Made by a program: the position numbers and the translations under genes
Notes under the pieces: generated by a model
Database searches by the model: none
Told to the model about the DNA's origin: nothing
Seen by the model: only the letters and a program-made list of their open reading frames with translations
Part shown: positions 10,335-20,238 of the stretch, in pieces
How positions within the stretch are numbered: position 1 is the first letter of the stretch
Layout: every line of letters starts with the position of its first letter
Origin: Candidatus Gemmiger excrementigallinarum
Lineage (GTDB): Bacteria > Bacillota > Clostridia > Oscillospirales > Ruminococcaceae
Direction of reading: 5' to 3'
Length of the DNA: 64,000 nucleotides
NCBI GenBank assembly: GCA_019116445.1
Contig: DXBP01000002.1
Location: forward strand, 1 to 64,000

Positions 10335-10363
10335 ATTATACCGTACCGTCCGATTTTTGTACA
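10335..10363 (-). promoter_or_regulatory. Predicted sigmaA promoter of hprK
   Basis: Minus strand TGTACA-17 nt-TATAAT immediately upstream of hprK. Confidence 0.55.
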
Positions 10364-10384
10364 GAGGTCATAACGTTCCCTGAC

Positions 10385-10416
10385 AAAAAAAGTGCCTGCC
10401 GCAAAGCGACAGACAC
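10385..10416 (-). terminator. Terminator of the glycan operon
   Basis: GTGTCTGTCGC-TTT-GCGGCAGGCAC hairpin followed by TTTTTTT (minus strand), just after the stop at 10424. Confidence 0.88.
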
Positions 10417-10423
10417 AATTCCA

Positions 10424-11428
10424 TTATCCTCTTGCCCGCATAGCTGTAAATCCCTTTTTCAGCAGATTTTGCAGCCAAAGCAAGGCTTCTGCTGCAGCCC
10501 ATACGGCCGCCAAATAAATGAGGAACAAAAAGGCCGTATCCCGGCGGGTCAAAGCCGCCAGATCAAACTGTTCCGCCATGCGCTGAATCAAAACATGGTG
10601 TACAAGAAAGACTGCATAAGAAATCTTTGCCAATTTGGCGCAAATCGCGCGTGGCCAGGGATAGTCCAGCCATTTGGAAACGCCGGCGAGCAGTGTAAAC
10701 GCAACCACGCTGAACAAGGCACAGGTAATTTTGCTGTCAACGTTCGCCAACATAACGGTGCCTGCCGTGCAAGCCACTGCCGTAATCACCTTGTGTTTTT
10801 TCTTCATAGAAAGGTACTGCATTCCGAACAAAAATTCAAGAAGGTGAATGGCCACCAGATGCGCGTCCAGGCCCATCCAATGAATCGGCAGGCAAACAAC
10901 AAGCGCGAAGAGCCAGGTCAAAAGAGGGGCTCGCTGCAAACCGCGAGACAGCAACGGAAACAACAGATACAAAAACAGAATACTGCCCAGGAACCATTCC
11001 CCTACGCAGGCAAAGTCCATGCCTACCCAGCCGGCTGCCACTGCAAAGTTATCAAGTCCCAGGACCGTCAGAATCAGCGTTGGAGATTTGGCCGCTGCGT
11101 AATAGCCCGGCTTCGCAAGGAATCGCAGGGAAAAACAGATTCCCCACGCCAACCAAAACAGCGGATAAATCGCTTTGGCACGCTTTTTGTAAAACACCAA
11201 TGGGCTTTGCGTTTCCGGCACAGTCAAAGCCAACGCCGCCCCCGACACCATAAAGAACAGGGAGGAGCCAAAATCCCCCAGATAGATCCCGAAGGGCAGC
11301 ACACTGGCAAACAATTTATGCGGCAGTGTAAAATACCCCGTCACGGTCGCATTAAAATGGATGATCAAGATGGCAGCGAGTGCCACAGCGCGGATAAAGT
11401 CCAGATAGAATAACCGTTGCTTTTTAAT
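10424..11428 (-). CDS. Membrane acyltransferase (acyltransferase-3 family)
   Basis: Multi-TM protein with acyltransferase-3 N-terminus. The in-frame extension KKQRLFYLDFIRAVALAAILIIHF carries the family motif and begins at an ATT at 11428 with SD GGGGAG. Tracked GTG start is 11386. Confidence 0.8.
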   Translation of the reverse strand: MKKQRLFYLDFIRAVALAAILIIHFNATVTGYFTLPHKLFASVLPFGIYLGDFGSSLFFMVSGAALALTVPETQSPLVFYKKRAKAIYPLFWLAWGICFSLRFLAKPGYYAAAKSPTLILTVLGLDNFAVAAGWVGMDFACVGEWFLGSILFLYLLFPLLSRGLQRAPLLTWLFALVVCLPIHWMGLDAHLVAIHLLEFLFGMQYLSMKKKHKVITAVACTAGTVMLANVDSKITCALFSVVAFTLLAGVSKWLDYPWPRAICAKLAKISYAVFLVHHVLIQRMAEQFDLAALTRRDTAFLFLIYLAAVWAAAEALLWLQNLLKKGFTAMRARG

Positions 11429-11443
11429 GATCCGACTCCCCTT

Positions 11444-12853
11444 TTATCCTTTCAGTTTGTGTTTTACAAGTCTGCCCAATTGCCGGACAACCGCAGCCGG
11501 CTCTGACGCAGCCCGGGCATACATACACAGGTGTTCTGTACGGGCAGCCGCCTGCGAAGCGCTTTCAAAAGTAGCGCTGTAATACCCATTTTGCTGGGCA
11601 AGCAATGGCAGAAGCCAAATATCCTGTATCGCCTTTCCGACGGGGATTCCCTGCGGGAAAGCCGCCCTCCGTACCAATGCCCATCCCGCACAAGGCGCGG
11701 GCGGCGGGTCTTCCCCCATAGATACGGAAACCTGTCCGGAAAGTTCTTTCCGGTTTGCCTGCCACTCCTGCCGTACAAATCGCAATGCTTCCGGCCACAA
11801 AGGCAACGCCGGACTCAGAACACCAAGCAGAGGATTTCTTTCAAACAGCGCCGCCGCCTGGGCGATCTGCTTTTCAGCACTTTGCACACTCTGGCGTAAA
11901 TACCAATCGGTAACTGTATCCCTTTCGGGGACGATCAGGCGGACCAACGCAAGACCTTGCGTCTGCAAGCTGATTGATGGATTTCCCCCATCTTCGCCCA
12001 CGATGTAGTGCCAATGCAGATTCTTTGCCAGTGAGGACAGCGGCTGCGTGCGAAGCAGTGACTGCAGGAGTGCATCCACCGGATACCCTGTACGGCCTTT
12101 GAGATATTCATACAGTTCTCTGGCCGCCAATCCATCCGTACGGCGCAGCTCATCCTCATAGGGGGTAAAAAAACTGCGGCGTTTAAAAAACGGGCAACCG
12201 CGATTTTCCAGCAGTTCCTTGGGGCAGGCCATTATGGGATTTACAAAAACAGACTTCAGATCCTCTGTCTGAACGTAGCTGTCCCAAGTATATCCCAATT
12301 CCGAAAAATACCGGGTAAAGCGCGTTTCATGGCGGATGACCGATTCTTCATAACTGCGTGGCAGCTCCATCTTCTGCCAGTAATCCCAGAAAGCATCTGC
12401 TTGCATCATATTCTGGCGAATTGCCAAAAAATGGGATTGAAGATGTTCCGGTACCTGCCCGCCAAATCGACGGCTACGCATGGCATAGTGTCGCGTCAGT
12501 CCCCAAAAATCCAACTCCGGATGCGTTTGCATGGCATCCAACATAGGCTTCAACGAGCAGACCGGTCCCGCCAGCGTGTAGTTCATGAGGATCAGTTCCT
12601 CGTAGCCAGACACCGTTTCCCGCCCCAGGGCAAGAAGGGCCTGGCGATACGCGCCTACATCAAACCCGGTATTTTCCCTTTCTATCAGTCGTAGACCCAC
12701 CCCGACAACCCAATCGCGGCTTTCCCGGGAAAGGGTGCCGTTGGTGACCAGCACCAGTTCCGCCTCCGTGCATAAAGCCCGTATCGCAAAGCGGCAGGGC
12801 TCGTCCAGCGAGCCCTGCGCATCATAGTGAAAGTAAATCACCAGCCGCTTCAT
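11444..12853 (-). CDS. RgpF-like rhamnan-synthesis F family protein (short form)
   Basis: MKRLVIYFHYDAQG...LVTNGTLS...RENTGFDVGAYRQAL, characteristic of RgpF. Confidence 0.85.
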   Translation of the reverse strand: MKRLVIYFHYDAQGSLDEPCRFAIRALCTEAELVLVTNGTLSRESRDWVVGVGLRLIERENTGFDVGAYRQALLALGRETVSGYEELILMNYTLAGPVCSLKPMLDAMQTHPELDFWGLTRHYAMRSRRFGGQVPEHLQSHFLAIRQNMMQADAFWDYWQKMELPRSYEESVIRHETRFTRYFSELGYTWDSYVQTEDLKSVFVNPIMACPKELLENRGCPFFKRRSFFTPYEDELRRTDGLAARELYEYLKGRTGYPVDALLQSLLRTQPLSSLAKNLHWHYIVGEDGGNPSISLQTQGLALVRLIVPERDTVTDWYLRQSVQSAEKQIAQAAALFERNPLLGVLSPALPLWPEALRFVRQEWQANRKELSGQVSVSMGEDPPPAPCAGWALVRRAAFPQGIPVGKAIQDIWLLPLLAQQNGYYSATFESASQAAARTEHLCMYARAASEPAAVVRQLGRLVKHKLKG

Positions 12854-12856
12854 ACA

Positions 12857-14797
12857 TCAGTCCTCATACGGGCCATGGTGCGGTCCCAGAACCGCCCGTT
12901 TGGTGGTGATCAAGCCTTTGTACACCGGTGCGGGAAGGTTATCCCGAAGCCAGTTGCGCGCATGGCGGCGCCGCGTATTGGCATAGGGTCCATACACACC
13001 AAACCAGTGCTTTTTAGCGGCAAAAGCCGTCGCCGCCGTGGAGGCCGCCCAGAACGTAGTACAGTCAAACACCCGCGCCAAAGGCCGAATCATACCGTTG
13101 GCATACGCCTGCATGGTATCATTGCGCAATGCCACAAAGGAACTGCTCATGACAACTGCCGGATAATATCCCGCTGCTTGCGCCACGAAGGGATAAATCC
13201 GCTCAATGGCATGGCTGATGGTGCCATCCTGAGGCAGCGGTTCCGGCGGAAAGTCCGTATGCTGCCAGCCATGTGCAAACAACGGCTCCAGCGCTTTTGG
13301 GCGGAACCAGAAAACACTGCCAAACGGTGCAATAGGAGATTCTTCCCCGGAAATGGGAACATCCAGCCCCAGATCTTTCATCAGCTTTTTGGTGTTCTCA
13401 AAATTGGGGCCCCAGCCGCCCGAGCACATATTCATAAAGTACAGGCCATGTGTGGGGTAGGGCGGGCACAGAATTCCCAGATACGGGTCATTTTCAAATT
13501 CGCACAGCACATTCAGCACATGGGCTGCATTTTTGCAGACGTTCTCATTGCAGACATAGCCAAAACTTGCACCGACACTGCCCGGCTTGGTCTGGATTGC
13601 CTTCTTATCATGCATAAAGCACGCGTAGTCATACGCCCGAAGTTCCGGTGCCAGGTCACACAAAAAGGCGGCAACATCCCGGCCGCGGTTTTCAACCACC
13701 CGCACCGTTACACGATGCAGGTTCCGCCCCGCAAAAGCCTTCTCGATCTGTGCCTTTTTATCCTCGCTGTTTGTAGAGATGAACACATCGGTCTGCGGCG
13801 GGAATTTCGCTGCAAAGGCAATGCTCTGATCCAGCATATCCATAAAATACAGGTGCATAGCCAGTGCGATACGCCGCTGCGCACAAAGTTCCTGCGCCTG
13901 CGCCGGATTCTGTACTGTCGGCTGGATAATCCGAGTCAGCCCAAGATTCCGGGTAAAATCATGGGGATGCATCGTGCGGATCATATTTTTCCAAATCAAA
14001 TCCAACGGATAGTCGGTTTCATCCCGCAGATAGTCGTACAATTCCCGTACGGGTTCACCGGCGGTATCATTGAGGTACGCCTCCAGCGGGTGCATAAAGC
14101 TGCGGCGTTTGAATAGCGGGCACTTTTTATCACGCAGAAGACGCACCGGACACACCAGCAACGGATAATCGGCAAACTCCTTCAGATCATCCGATTTTAC
14201 ATAGACATCCCACTTGAATCCACGGTCTGCAAACTGCTTGGTGAATACCGCTTCGTACCGCTGTACCGAATCGGTATAGCTTTCGATCATCGGCATCTCA
14301 TTCCAGTAATTTTGCAGTTCCGCACTCTGAACAAACCGCTTGCGGTACACAATGAAGTGGGACTGAATGTGCACCGGAAGGTACCGGTACAAATGCTTGC
14401 CTTTGAACGGGTTGGTTTTGGCTCCATGATGCATCGTCAGGCCCCAGAAATCAAGATCTTCGTTCCGGGCCATTTCGTCAAACATTTCCTTCAACGGGCG
14501 CACCGGTCCCATCAGGGTTGAATTGGTCATGACGATTTCGTCAAATTCCGAAAGCCGTTCCCAGCCATAGTGATCCAATGCCGTTTTATACGCCCAGACG
14601 TCCAGTCCCTTATTTTCACGCACAAGAATCTGATCGGTAAACTGTGAAAAAGCCTTGCGCCCCTGTTCGCTGAGTTTTCCGTTGCAGACAACTACCAGTT
14701 CGCTCAGGTTTTTTGCCAGGTCTACCAGGTAATAGGTAATGAAGTCATCTACATCACCGTTTTTCTCATAGAAGAAGAAGATTCCGAGTCTTTTCAT
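12857..14797 (-). CDS. RgpF-like rhamnan-synthesis F family glycosyltransferase (long form)
   Basis: MKRLGIFFFYEKNGDVDDF...VVCNGKLS...RENKGLDVWAYKTAL; C-terminal NRGRDVAAFLCDL, HDKKA. Confidence 0.88.
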   Translation of the reverse strand: MKRLGIFFFYEKNGDVDDFITYYLVDLAKNLSELVVVCNGKLSEQGRKAFSQFTDQILVRENKGLDVWAYKTALDHYGWERLSEFDEIVMTNSTLMGPVRPLKEMFDEMARNEDLDFWGLTMHHGAKTNPFKGKHLYRYLPVHIQSHFIVYRKRFVQSAELQNYWNEMPMIESYTDSVQRYEAVFTKQFADRGFKWDVYVKSDDLKEFADYPLLVCPVRLLRDKKCPLFKRRSFMHPLEAYLNDTAGEPVRELYDYLRDETDYPLDLIWKNMIRTMHPHDFTRNLGLTRIIQPTVQNPAQAQELCAQRRIALAMHLYFMDMLDQSIAFAAKFPPQTDVFISTNSEDKKAQIEKAFAGRNLHRVTVRVVENRGRDVAAFLCDLAPELRAYDYACFMHDKKAIQTKPGSVGASFGYVCNENVCKNAAHVLNVLCEFENDPYLGILCPPYPTHGLYFMNMCSGGWGPNFENTKKLMKDLGLDVPISGEESPIAPFGSVFWFRPKALEPLFAHGWQHTDFPPEPLPQDGTISHAIERIYPFVAQAAGYYPAVVMSSSFVALRNDTMQAYANGMIRPLARVFDCTTFWAASTAATAFAAKKHWFGVYGPYANTRRRHARNWLRDNLPAPVYKGLITTKRAVLGPHHGPYED

Positions 14798-15633
14798 GTC
14801 CGTTCCTTTTCGAGAATTTGGTTGATCTTGGTAGCATCGCCCCAGGTCCCCGGGCTGTCATACGGGCGGTCAGGGAATGCGCCGTAGTCCAGTTTGATTT
14901 TGTATTGTTTTTCTTTGAGGAAGGCTTCCACGCGGTCAGCCAGCGACTGCGGCTTACCGGTGCAAACATTGATAATGCCGTTGATCTCCGTCTGTACACT
15001 GGCAGCCACGATCATATTAGCCAACTCTTCCACATCAATAAAATCATACAGATTTTTGCCGCTGGTAAAGGGGAAGGTCGCCTTCCCCTCCTCTTCGGCC
15101 TGTGCCAGTTTGGCAAAAATCGAACTGCCGTGCGCCTCATCGCCTGTAATATAATACGCACGCAGCCAATGCAGCTTGCAGGGACCATCCGCCATCGAGA
15201 GCATCAGGCTCTGCCGCAGGGCATTTTTGGCAATTCCGTACTGGCTCTGTGGTTTACAAGGCGTGCTTTCATTGATCGGGCCTTCCCAGTAACCGACCTC
15301 ATGCATGGTTCCCATGACACTAAGACACTGGAGCCCGCCTTCTACCAAATGATTCAGAAATACCACATGCGATGAAAGGTCCCGCATATGCGCCGGAGAA
15401 TTGTGACGGAATCCATCACGCCACGCCAAATGGATGCAGACGTCCGGGCTGCCCAGCTGACGGTAAACATCCCGGTCGCCGCTGAAAATCGGTACATCGC
15501 AAAACTCTGCCCGATCATCCAGTCCTTTGAAGGCAAAATCCGATGCAATCACACGGTATCCACGGTCCAGCGCATTTTTTACAACGTGGCGTCCGATGTA
15601 ACCGGCAGCGCCCGTCACCAAAATCGTTTTCAT
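14794..15633 (-). CDS. NAD-dependent epimerase/dehydratase (extended SDR)
   Basis: MKTILVTGAAGYIGRHVV Rossmann motif; YGIAKNALR; ATG at 15633. Confidence 0.88.
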   Translation of the reverse strand: MKTILVTGAAGYIGRHVVKNALDRGYRVIASDFAFKGLDDRAEFCDVPIFSGDRDVYRQLGSPDVCIHLAWRDGFRHNSPAHMRDLSSHVVFLNHLVEGGLQCLSVMGTMHEVGYWEGPINESTPCKPQSQYGIAKNALRQSLMLSMADGPCKLHWLRAYYITGDEAHGSSIFAKLAQAEEEGKATFPFTSGKNLYDFIDVEELANMIVAASVQTEINGIINVCTGKPQSLADRVEAFLKEKQYKIKLDYGAFPDRPYDSPGTWGDATKINQILEKERT

Positions 15634-15646
15634 GGCAGTTCCTCGC

Positions 15647-16660
15647 TTATTTCCTGCATTGTTTGCTTGTAAAAAGGTCGTACAGGCCCTGCATCCGAAG
15701 CTGATAGAGCAGCAGTGCCGCTGTTTTCTTTTTATTTTGCCCTGTCCCTTGCCAAAAGTCAAGTGCATGTGCACTGTATCCCGAAAGGATTTTGCGCAGT
15801 GTACGCCACGCATAGCGCCGCAACGCTGCCGGAGCGTTGGCATCCCGCAGCTGGTGCATCAAAAACGTTATGGCCTCCGCGCGGCGCAATGCCCAGACCT
15901 TGCCGCGTTCCGATTCCGGGCAGCGGCTTTGAATGGCGCTGTGCTCAGCTTCCATCCAGGGCCCCAATGCTCCGATCCTGGCCCGAAGCGCCTGCGTGGT
16001 CTGACACACGGACGTACTCTGCGCGCCCTCATAATGTCGGTAAACATTGTCAGGCAAATATACCGCACGATCCGTTTTGGCATACAAAGTCATGTTGAAG
16101 ATGAAATCTTCCAGCCCATAACGGCAGCGTTCATCAAAACGAACACCTTCCAGGATTTGCCGTCTGTACAGCGCATTCCAGACAAACTGCGGTCCGCTGT
16201 TTTGCAGAAAAGCAGCGTATCCCTCCTGCCACATCCGGCAGATCATTCCCGGTTCATGTTTCTGTTCGCGGAATTCCCCATCCGGTCCTTCCCGGTACAA
16301 CTGGTAATTGCCGCGGACTATATCCGCCTGTTCTCGCTCTGCGGTTTCATACAAACGCTGCAAGGCTCCCGGCAAAAAGGTATCGTCATCATCGCAGAAT
16401 GTAATATAATCGCCCCTCGCAACACTCAGGCCACGGTTCCGGGCAGCGCAGATCCCGGCATTTTTCTGCGAAATAACCCGGATACGGGTATCCAGCCGGG
16501 AGAGTTGATGGCAGATGGACGGTGTGTCATCTGTTGAACCGTCATCCACCAGAAGAAGCTCCATTTCTTCAAATTCCTGCGCCAGAATGGACTCCACTGC
16601 CGTCTGCAATGTGGATGCGGCGTTATATATCGGTATAATAATGCTGATCCGTATCGCCAC
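15647..16660 (-). CDS. Family 2 glycosyltransferase
   Basis: ISIIIPIYNAASTLQTAVESILAQ...LVDDGSTDDT...FCDDDDTF. Confidence 0.92.
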   Translation of the reverse strand: MAIRISIIIPIYNAASTLQTAVESILAQEFEEMELLLVDDGSTDDTPSICHQLSRLDTRIRVISQKNAGICAARNRGLSVARGDYITFCDDDDTFLPGALQRLYETAEREQADIVRGNYQLYREGPDGEFREQKHEPGMICRMWQEGYAAFLQNSGPQFVWNALYRRQILEGVRFDERCRYGLEDFIFNMTLYAKTDRAVYLPDNVYRHYEGAQSTSVCQTTQALRARIGALGPWMEAEHSAIQSRCPESERGKVWALRRAEAITFLMHQLRDANAPAALRRYAWRTLRKILSGYSAHALDFWQGTGQNKKKTAALLLYQLRMQGLYDLFTSKQCRK

Positions 16661-16682
16661 GCAGCGTTCGTTCCTTTCTGAA

Positions 16683-18446
16683 TTACTTTTTCAAAGCCAG
16701 ATACAGCCGGTCATACGGAAGATGAACCGGGAACAATCTTGCCAGAAAACCGATTTTCCAACGGGCCTCGGACAGATCCTTTTTCAACATTTTGGGATGG
16801 ACCACGTACCACCGGCACGGCCTAGGGGCAGCCAATGGATAAATACCTCCATCTTCGACCGATAAATCGCCCAACAGTTCCAACTGTGTACGATCCGGGG
16901 TACGTACCATCTGTAAAAACGGTTCGATTGCCAAATCAGGGCCAATCAGAAGTTCTGCCAGAACACTCTTGCCCCAGGCACGCGCAAATGCAAGCGCACC
17001 CTGCTGAAGCTCCGCAATCACCGGTTCGACAATCGCCTTTTCTCTTTGTACTGTGATCGTTTCGCCACAGCGGTGATATCCGGCGGTGGCGCCCACATCC
17101 TGCGAAATCATTCGTTCCAGCATGGGTTGCCCCGCCCAGTACAGCCGTACTTCTTCCTGTGCCAGGGAAAGAAAGACTTTCGCGCGCTCTGATGAAAGCC
17201 TTGCACGAAGCCTCGCATCTCCCGAGAGCTGCAGCCCATTCAGACGGATACCACACAGCGCTTCCAACAGCATCTGAGTCGTCCCTCCGCTGCCAATATC
17301 CACCAGAATATCTCCGTCCTTCAAACCGCTGTTTTTCAAGTACTCCAACACCAGCAAGGCATCCTGTGGCGCCTGCAGAACCGCCAGCAGTTCTTTGAGG
17401 GACTCCGGGATTTCTCCCAGCTGTACAGCCTTCAGATCAAAACGCTTTTCCGTCCATGCTTTCGGGCAGGTTGTTCCACAATATGCGGCAATCTGCGCAC
17501 CACTTAAAACCTGCCTGGGCAATGCATACACAAGTAGTTCATACTGCCGTTTCGCCAACAGGGCCGGACATAAGCTGCGCCGTGATATTTGAAGGTATTC
17601 GGTTTTTTCGCCGGGATACATAAGGGCATAGACAATGCGCGTCAGGTACATATCCCGTGCCAAAAAGAACACCCGTGCATTTCCCTGTTCCTGGCGGCGC
17701 TGATGAATCCATTGGCAGAAAGCCACTTCCAAGGGCCCCAGCACAGAAAAACCCAACGCTCTTCCGCCATAAGGCATTCCCGACAATCGGTTCTGCACAA
17801 AAGCCCGCACCGCTCCGGAGAGGAAGTCCCTGCTCTGAACGCATCCCGGCACAGGATCTGGTGCCGGCAAATGCCACGCACGAACGCCCGCCAGTGCAGC
17901 CCCCAGGACATCGGCGCGCCAACTGTCCCCTACGAACAGAACCTGGCGGGCTTTTAATCCTGTTTCCCGCAGAAAGCGACGGAACAAACCGCCGCTTCGT
18001 TTCTGCACACCGAAAGAACAGGATACGAAACCGCCTTCCATCATATCATAGCCGCATCGAAGCAGCATCGTATGAATCTGTTCGGGCGGCAGATACATAT
18101 CCGAAATAAAATAGATACGCTTTCCTTGTGCATGCAGTTTGCGGACCGCTTCCAGAACCGGAAGATTCGGCACGGCTGCCAAAACTTCCAGCGCGCACTC
18201 ACGCGAAGGATCCTCCCCCGAAAGCGCGGGCTGTTCATAAATTTTTGCAAGCGTCACTTCCTGCTGCGCGGCAGCGCGAGCCAGCTGTTCCGCCTGAATC
18301 CGTTTTTGAGCAAATTCCTCCCCAGCAAGCCTAAAGAGATCCGTGGGCTTGTCCACATCCCGTTTGAGCAATGTGTCAAATACGTCAAATGCCACTGCAT
18401 CATAGGATGCCGCCTGGCGAACAATCGCATTTTTAATATCCATCAT
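16683..18446 (-). CDS. HAD-like hydrolase with C-terminal PRTase-like region (COG5610-like)
   Basis: AVAFDVFDTLLKR and VGDSWRADVLGA HAD motifs; C-terminal FFLARDMYLTR...ISRRSL...ILVDIGSGGTTQ. ATG at 18446 overlaps the upstream stop (ATGA). Confidence 0.75.
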   Translation of the reverse strand: MMDIKNAIVRQAASYDAVAFDVFDTLLKRDVDKPTDLFRLAGEEFAQKRIQAEQLARAAAQQEVTLAKIYEQPALSGEDPSRECALEVLAAVPNLPVLEAVRKLHAQGKRIYFISDMYLPPEQIHTMLLRCGYDMMEGGFVSCSFGVQKRSGGLFRRFLRETGLKARQVLFVGDSWRADVLGAALAGVRAWHLPAPDPVPGCVQSRDFLSGAVRAFVQNRLSGMPYGGRALGFSVLGPLEVAFCQWIHQRRQEQGNARVFFLARDMYLTRIVYALMYPGEKTEYLQISRRSLCPALLAKRQYELLVYALPRQVLSGAQIAAYCGTTCPKAWTEKRFDLKAVQLGEIPESLKELLAVLQAPQDALLVLEYLKNSGLKDGDILVDIGSGGTTQMLLEALCGIRLNGLQLSGDARLRARLSSERAKVFLSLAQEEVRLYWAGQPMLERMISQDVGATAGYHRCGETITVQREKAIVEPVIAELQQGALAFARAWGKSVLAELLIGPDLAIEPFLQMVRTPDRTQLELLGDLSVEDGGIYPLAAPRPCRWYVVHPKMLKKDLSEARWKIGFLARLFPVHLPYDRLYLALKK

Positions 18447-19336
18447 GGCAAATAAGAAATTTTCGGGAAGAAGCGCACGCCCTCCCAAAAGCCTTTCCAG
18501 ATCGTTGCAATCCGTGCGAAACGTTGGCCGCGGGTATCACGCAAAACCTGCAGCGTATGCCACAGGTCTTTTGCCAGCAGCCACAGCCAGCCACGAATTC
18601 CCTCCCGCCGATACAAAACCACATCATTTCGATAGAAATAATGGTATCGGCTCCATCGGGACGGTGCATCGGTTGCAATGTTTACCGTTCCGGGATTTTG
18701 CATGGCATGAACCACACGACTGTTCGGAGCAACATAACAGGGCAGTTCCCGGGAAATACGCCGGGTATACTCCCAGTCGTCCGACCAGATAAAAAATTCG
18801 GCAATAGGCAATCCGTATTCCCGGATCACCGCCACAGGAAGAAACAAAGAAACAAAGCTGGCCATCACCGAAGGGATGGTCGCCCCTTCGTAATTTTCCA
18901 GGTCGGTATAGGGAGATTTGCGCTGCCGATTCATGGGCTGATCTGTACCATCCGGTGCCAGTGCGCGACTGGAAAGCCATCCGTAGGAACGCTGCAGTTC
19001 GTGATCCGCCTGCAGCAACTTTTCCAGTGCTTCCGGCTCGGGAATGGTATCATCATCCATCAGCCACAAGGCGTCGTACCCAGCCAACGCTGCCTCCCGC
19101 ACACCGTAGGCAAAGCCACCGGCACCGCCCAGATTGCGGCCCGTATTCCGGTAAATCAAATTCGGCAGATTCATTCCGCGAACTGCCGCTTCCGTTCCGT
19201 CTGTGCTGGCATTATCAATGACCCAAATGGCAGCAAGGGCCGCTGTTTGCGCATCCAATGCCTGCAAGCATTGCTGCAACAACGGCAATCGATTGTAGGT
19301 GACCACCACCGCAGCCACGTGCATCGGTTCAATCAT
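18443..19336 (-). CDS. Family 2 glycosyltransferase
   Basis: VAAVVVTYNRLPLLQQCLQAL...VIDNASTDGT...NLGGAGGFAYG...WLMDDDT. Confidence 0.92.
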   Translation of the reverse strand: MIEPMHVAAVVVTYNRLPLLQQCLQALDAQTAALAAIWVIDNASTDGTEAAVRGMNLPNLIYRNTGRNLGGAGGFAYGVREAALAGYDALWLMDDDTIPEPEALEKLLQADHELQRSYGWLSSRALAPDGTDQPMNRQRKSPYTDLENYEGATIPSVMASFVSLFLPVAVIREYGLPIAEFFIWSDDWEYTRRISRELPCYVAPNSRVVHAMQNPGTVNIATDAPSRWSRYHYFYRNDVVLYRREGIRGWLWLLAKDLWHTLQVLRDTRGQRFARIATIWKGFWEGVRFFPKISYLP

Positions 19337-20129
19337 GATTATTCGGGAAGAACTTCCGCTTTACAAACGAAAAGCCCTTATGCAACCAATTTTGATGTTC
19401 CATATATACAAGATCCAGTTCTTCGTAGCTGATATTATTGGTCATGAGCCATGCGTCCAGCAGACGTTCGCTCACAAAACCAAACACGCGCTTGTCATTA
19501 TCGGAATACCCGGTCATATCCAACTCTCGTTCCAGTTCAAACAAAATATCAAAAAGCCAGGTACAGTAATGGCACAACAACTCCCGCTTCATTACAAACA
19601 TATTGAAGTGATGGCCGTGAGTTTTGGACATATACAGGTCATACGCAGGCAGATATTCAGGGCACTTTCGTTCAATAATCGACCGCGTTACCGCCAGATC
19701 CTGCTTATGATGTGCGTGGATATACTGCGTGTAATTGGTTTCAATAAAATAGTGGCGCTCTTTTGGCAGTACCACGTTGGTGGTAGCCAAAATGGTTCCC
19801 AGTTCTTCATGCCCGATCACACGCTCTTTTTTCGGCGCGAAAATGCTCTTCCGGCGGCTGCCGAAATAGCGGCGGTAATGAACAATGCCGATATAATCGG
19901 AGTCAATATTATGGGCAGCCCAATAAAGGCCGGTCAGTTCGCAAAAGTTCGCATTGCGTTCCGATATATTTTCGCCCGTATCATCCCCGATGTATCCTAT
20001 CGCAGGGTGAACGGCATGCCCCATCTGAACCGGAAGATACATCGGATCATCCGGCACCCAGTATGGTTTATGCGTAGCAATGATTATGGTCGTCTGCAAA
20101 GTGGTCTCCCCGCTTCGTTTTGGCTGCAC
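19329..20129 (-). CDS. DUF4422 domain protein, putative glycosyltransferase
   Basis: TTIIIATHKPYWVPDD...IGDDTGENIS...CELTGLYWAAHN...GIVHYRRYF. GTG (20129) and TTG (20099) starts are both plausible. Confidence 0.88.
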   Translation of the reverse strand: MQPKRSGETTLQTTIIIATHKPYWVPDDPMYLPVQMGHAVHPAIGYIGDDTGENISERNANFCELTGLYWAAHNIDSDYIGIVHYRRYFGSRRKSIFAPKKERVIGHEELGTILATTNVVLPKERHYFIETNYTQYIHAHHKQDLAVTRSIIERKCPEYLPAYDLYMSKTHGHHFNMFVMKRELLCHYCTWLFDILFELERELDMTGYSDNDKRVFGFVSERLLDAWLMTNNISYEELDLVYMEHQNWLHKGFSFVKRKFFPNNHD

Positions 20130-20190
20130 ACAAATGTCACTTCACCTGTGCCGCCTGGCTTTTCACTATACTTGGCTATACATAAAATTT

Positions 20191-20218
20191 AGTATAGCGC
20201 TTTTTCGTCAGAATACAA
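20191..20218 (-). promoter_or_regulatory. Predicted sigmaA promoter of the glycan operon
   Basis: Minus strand TTGTAT-16 nt-TATACT. Confidence 0.55.
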
Positions 20219-20238
20219 GTTACAGAACGGTAACCGCC

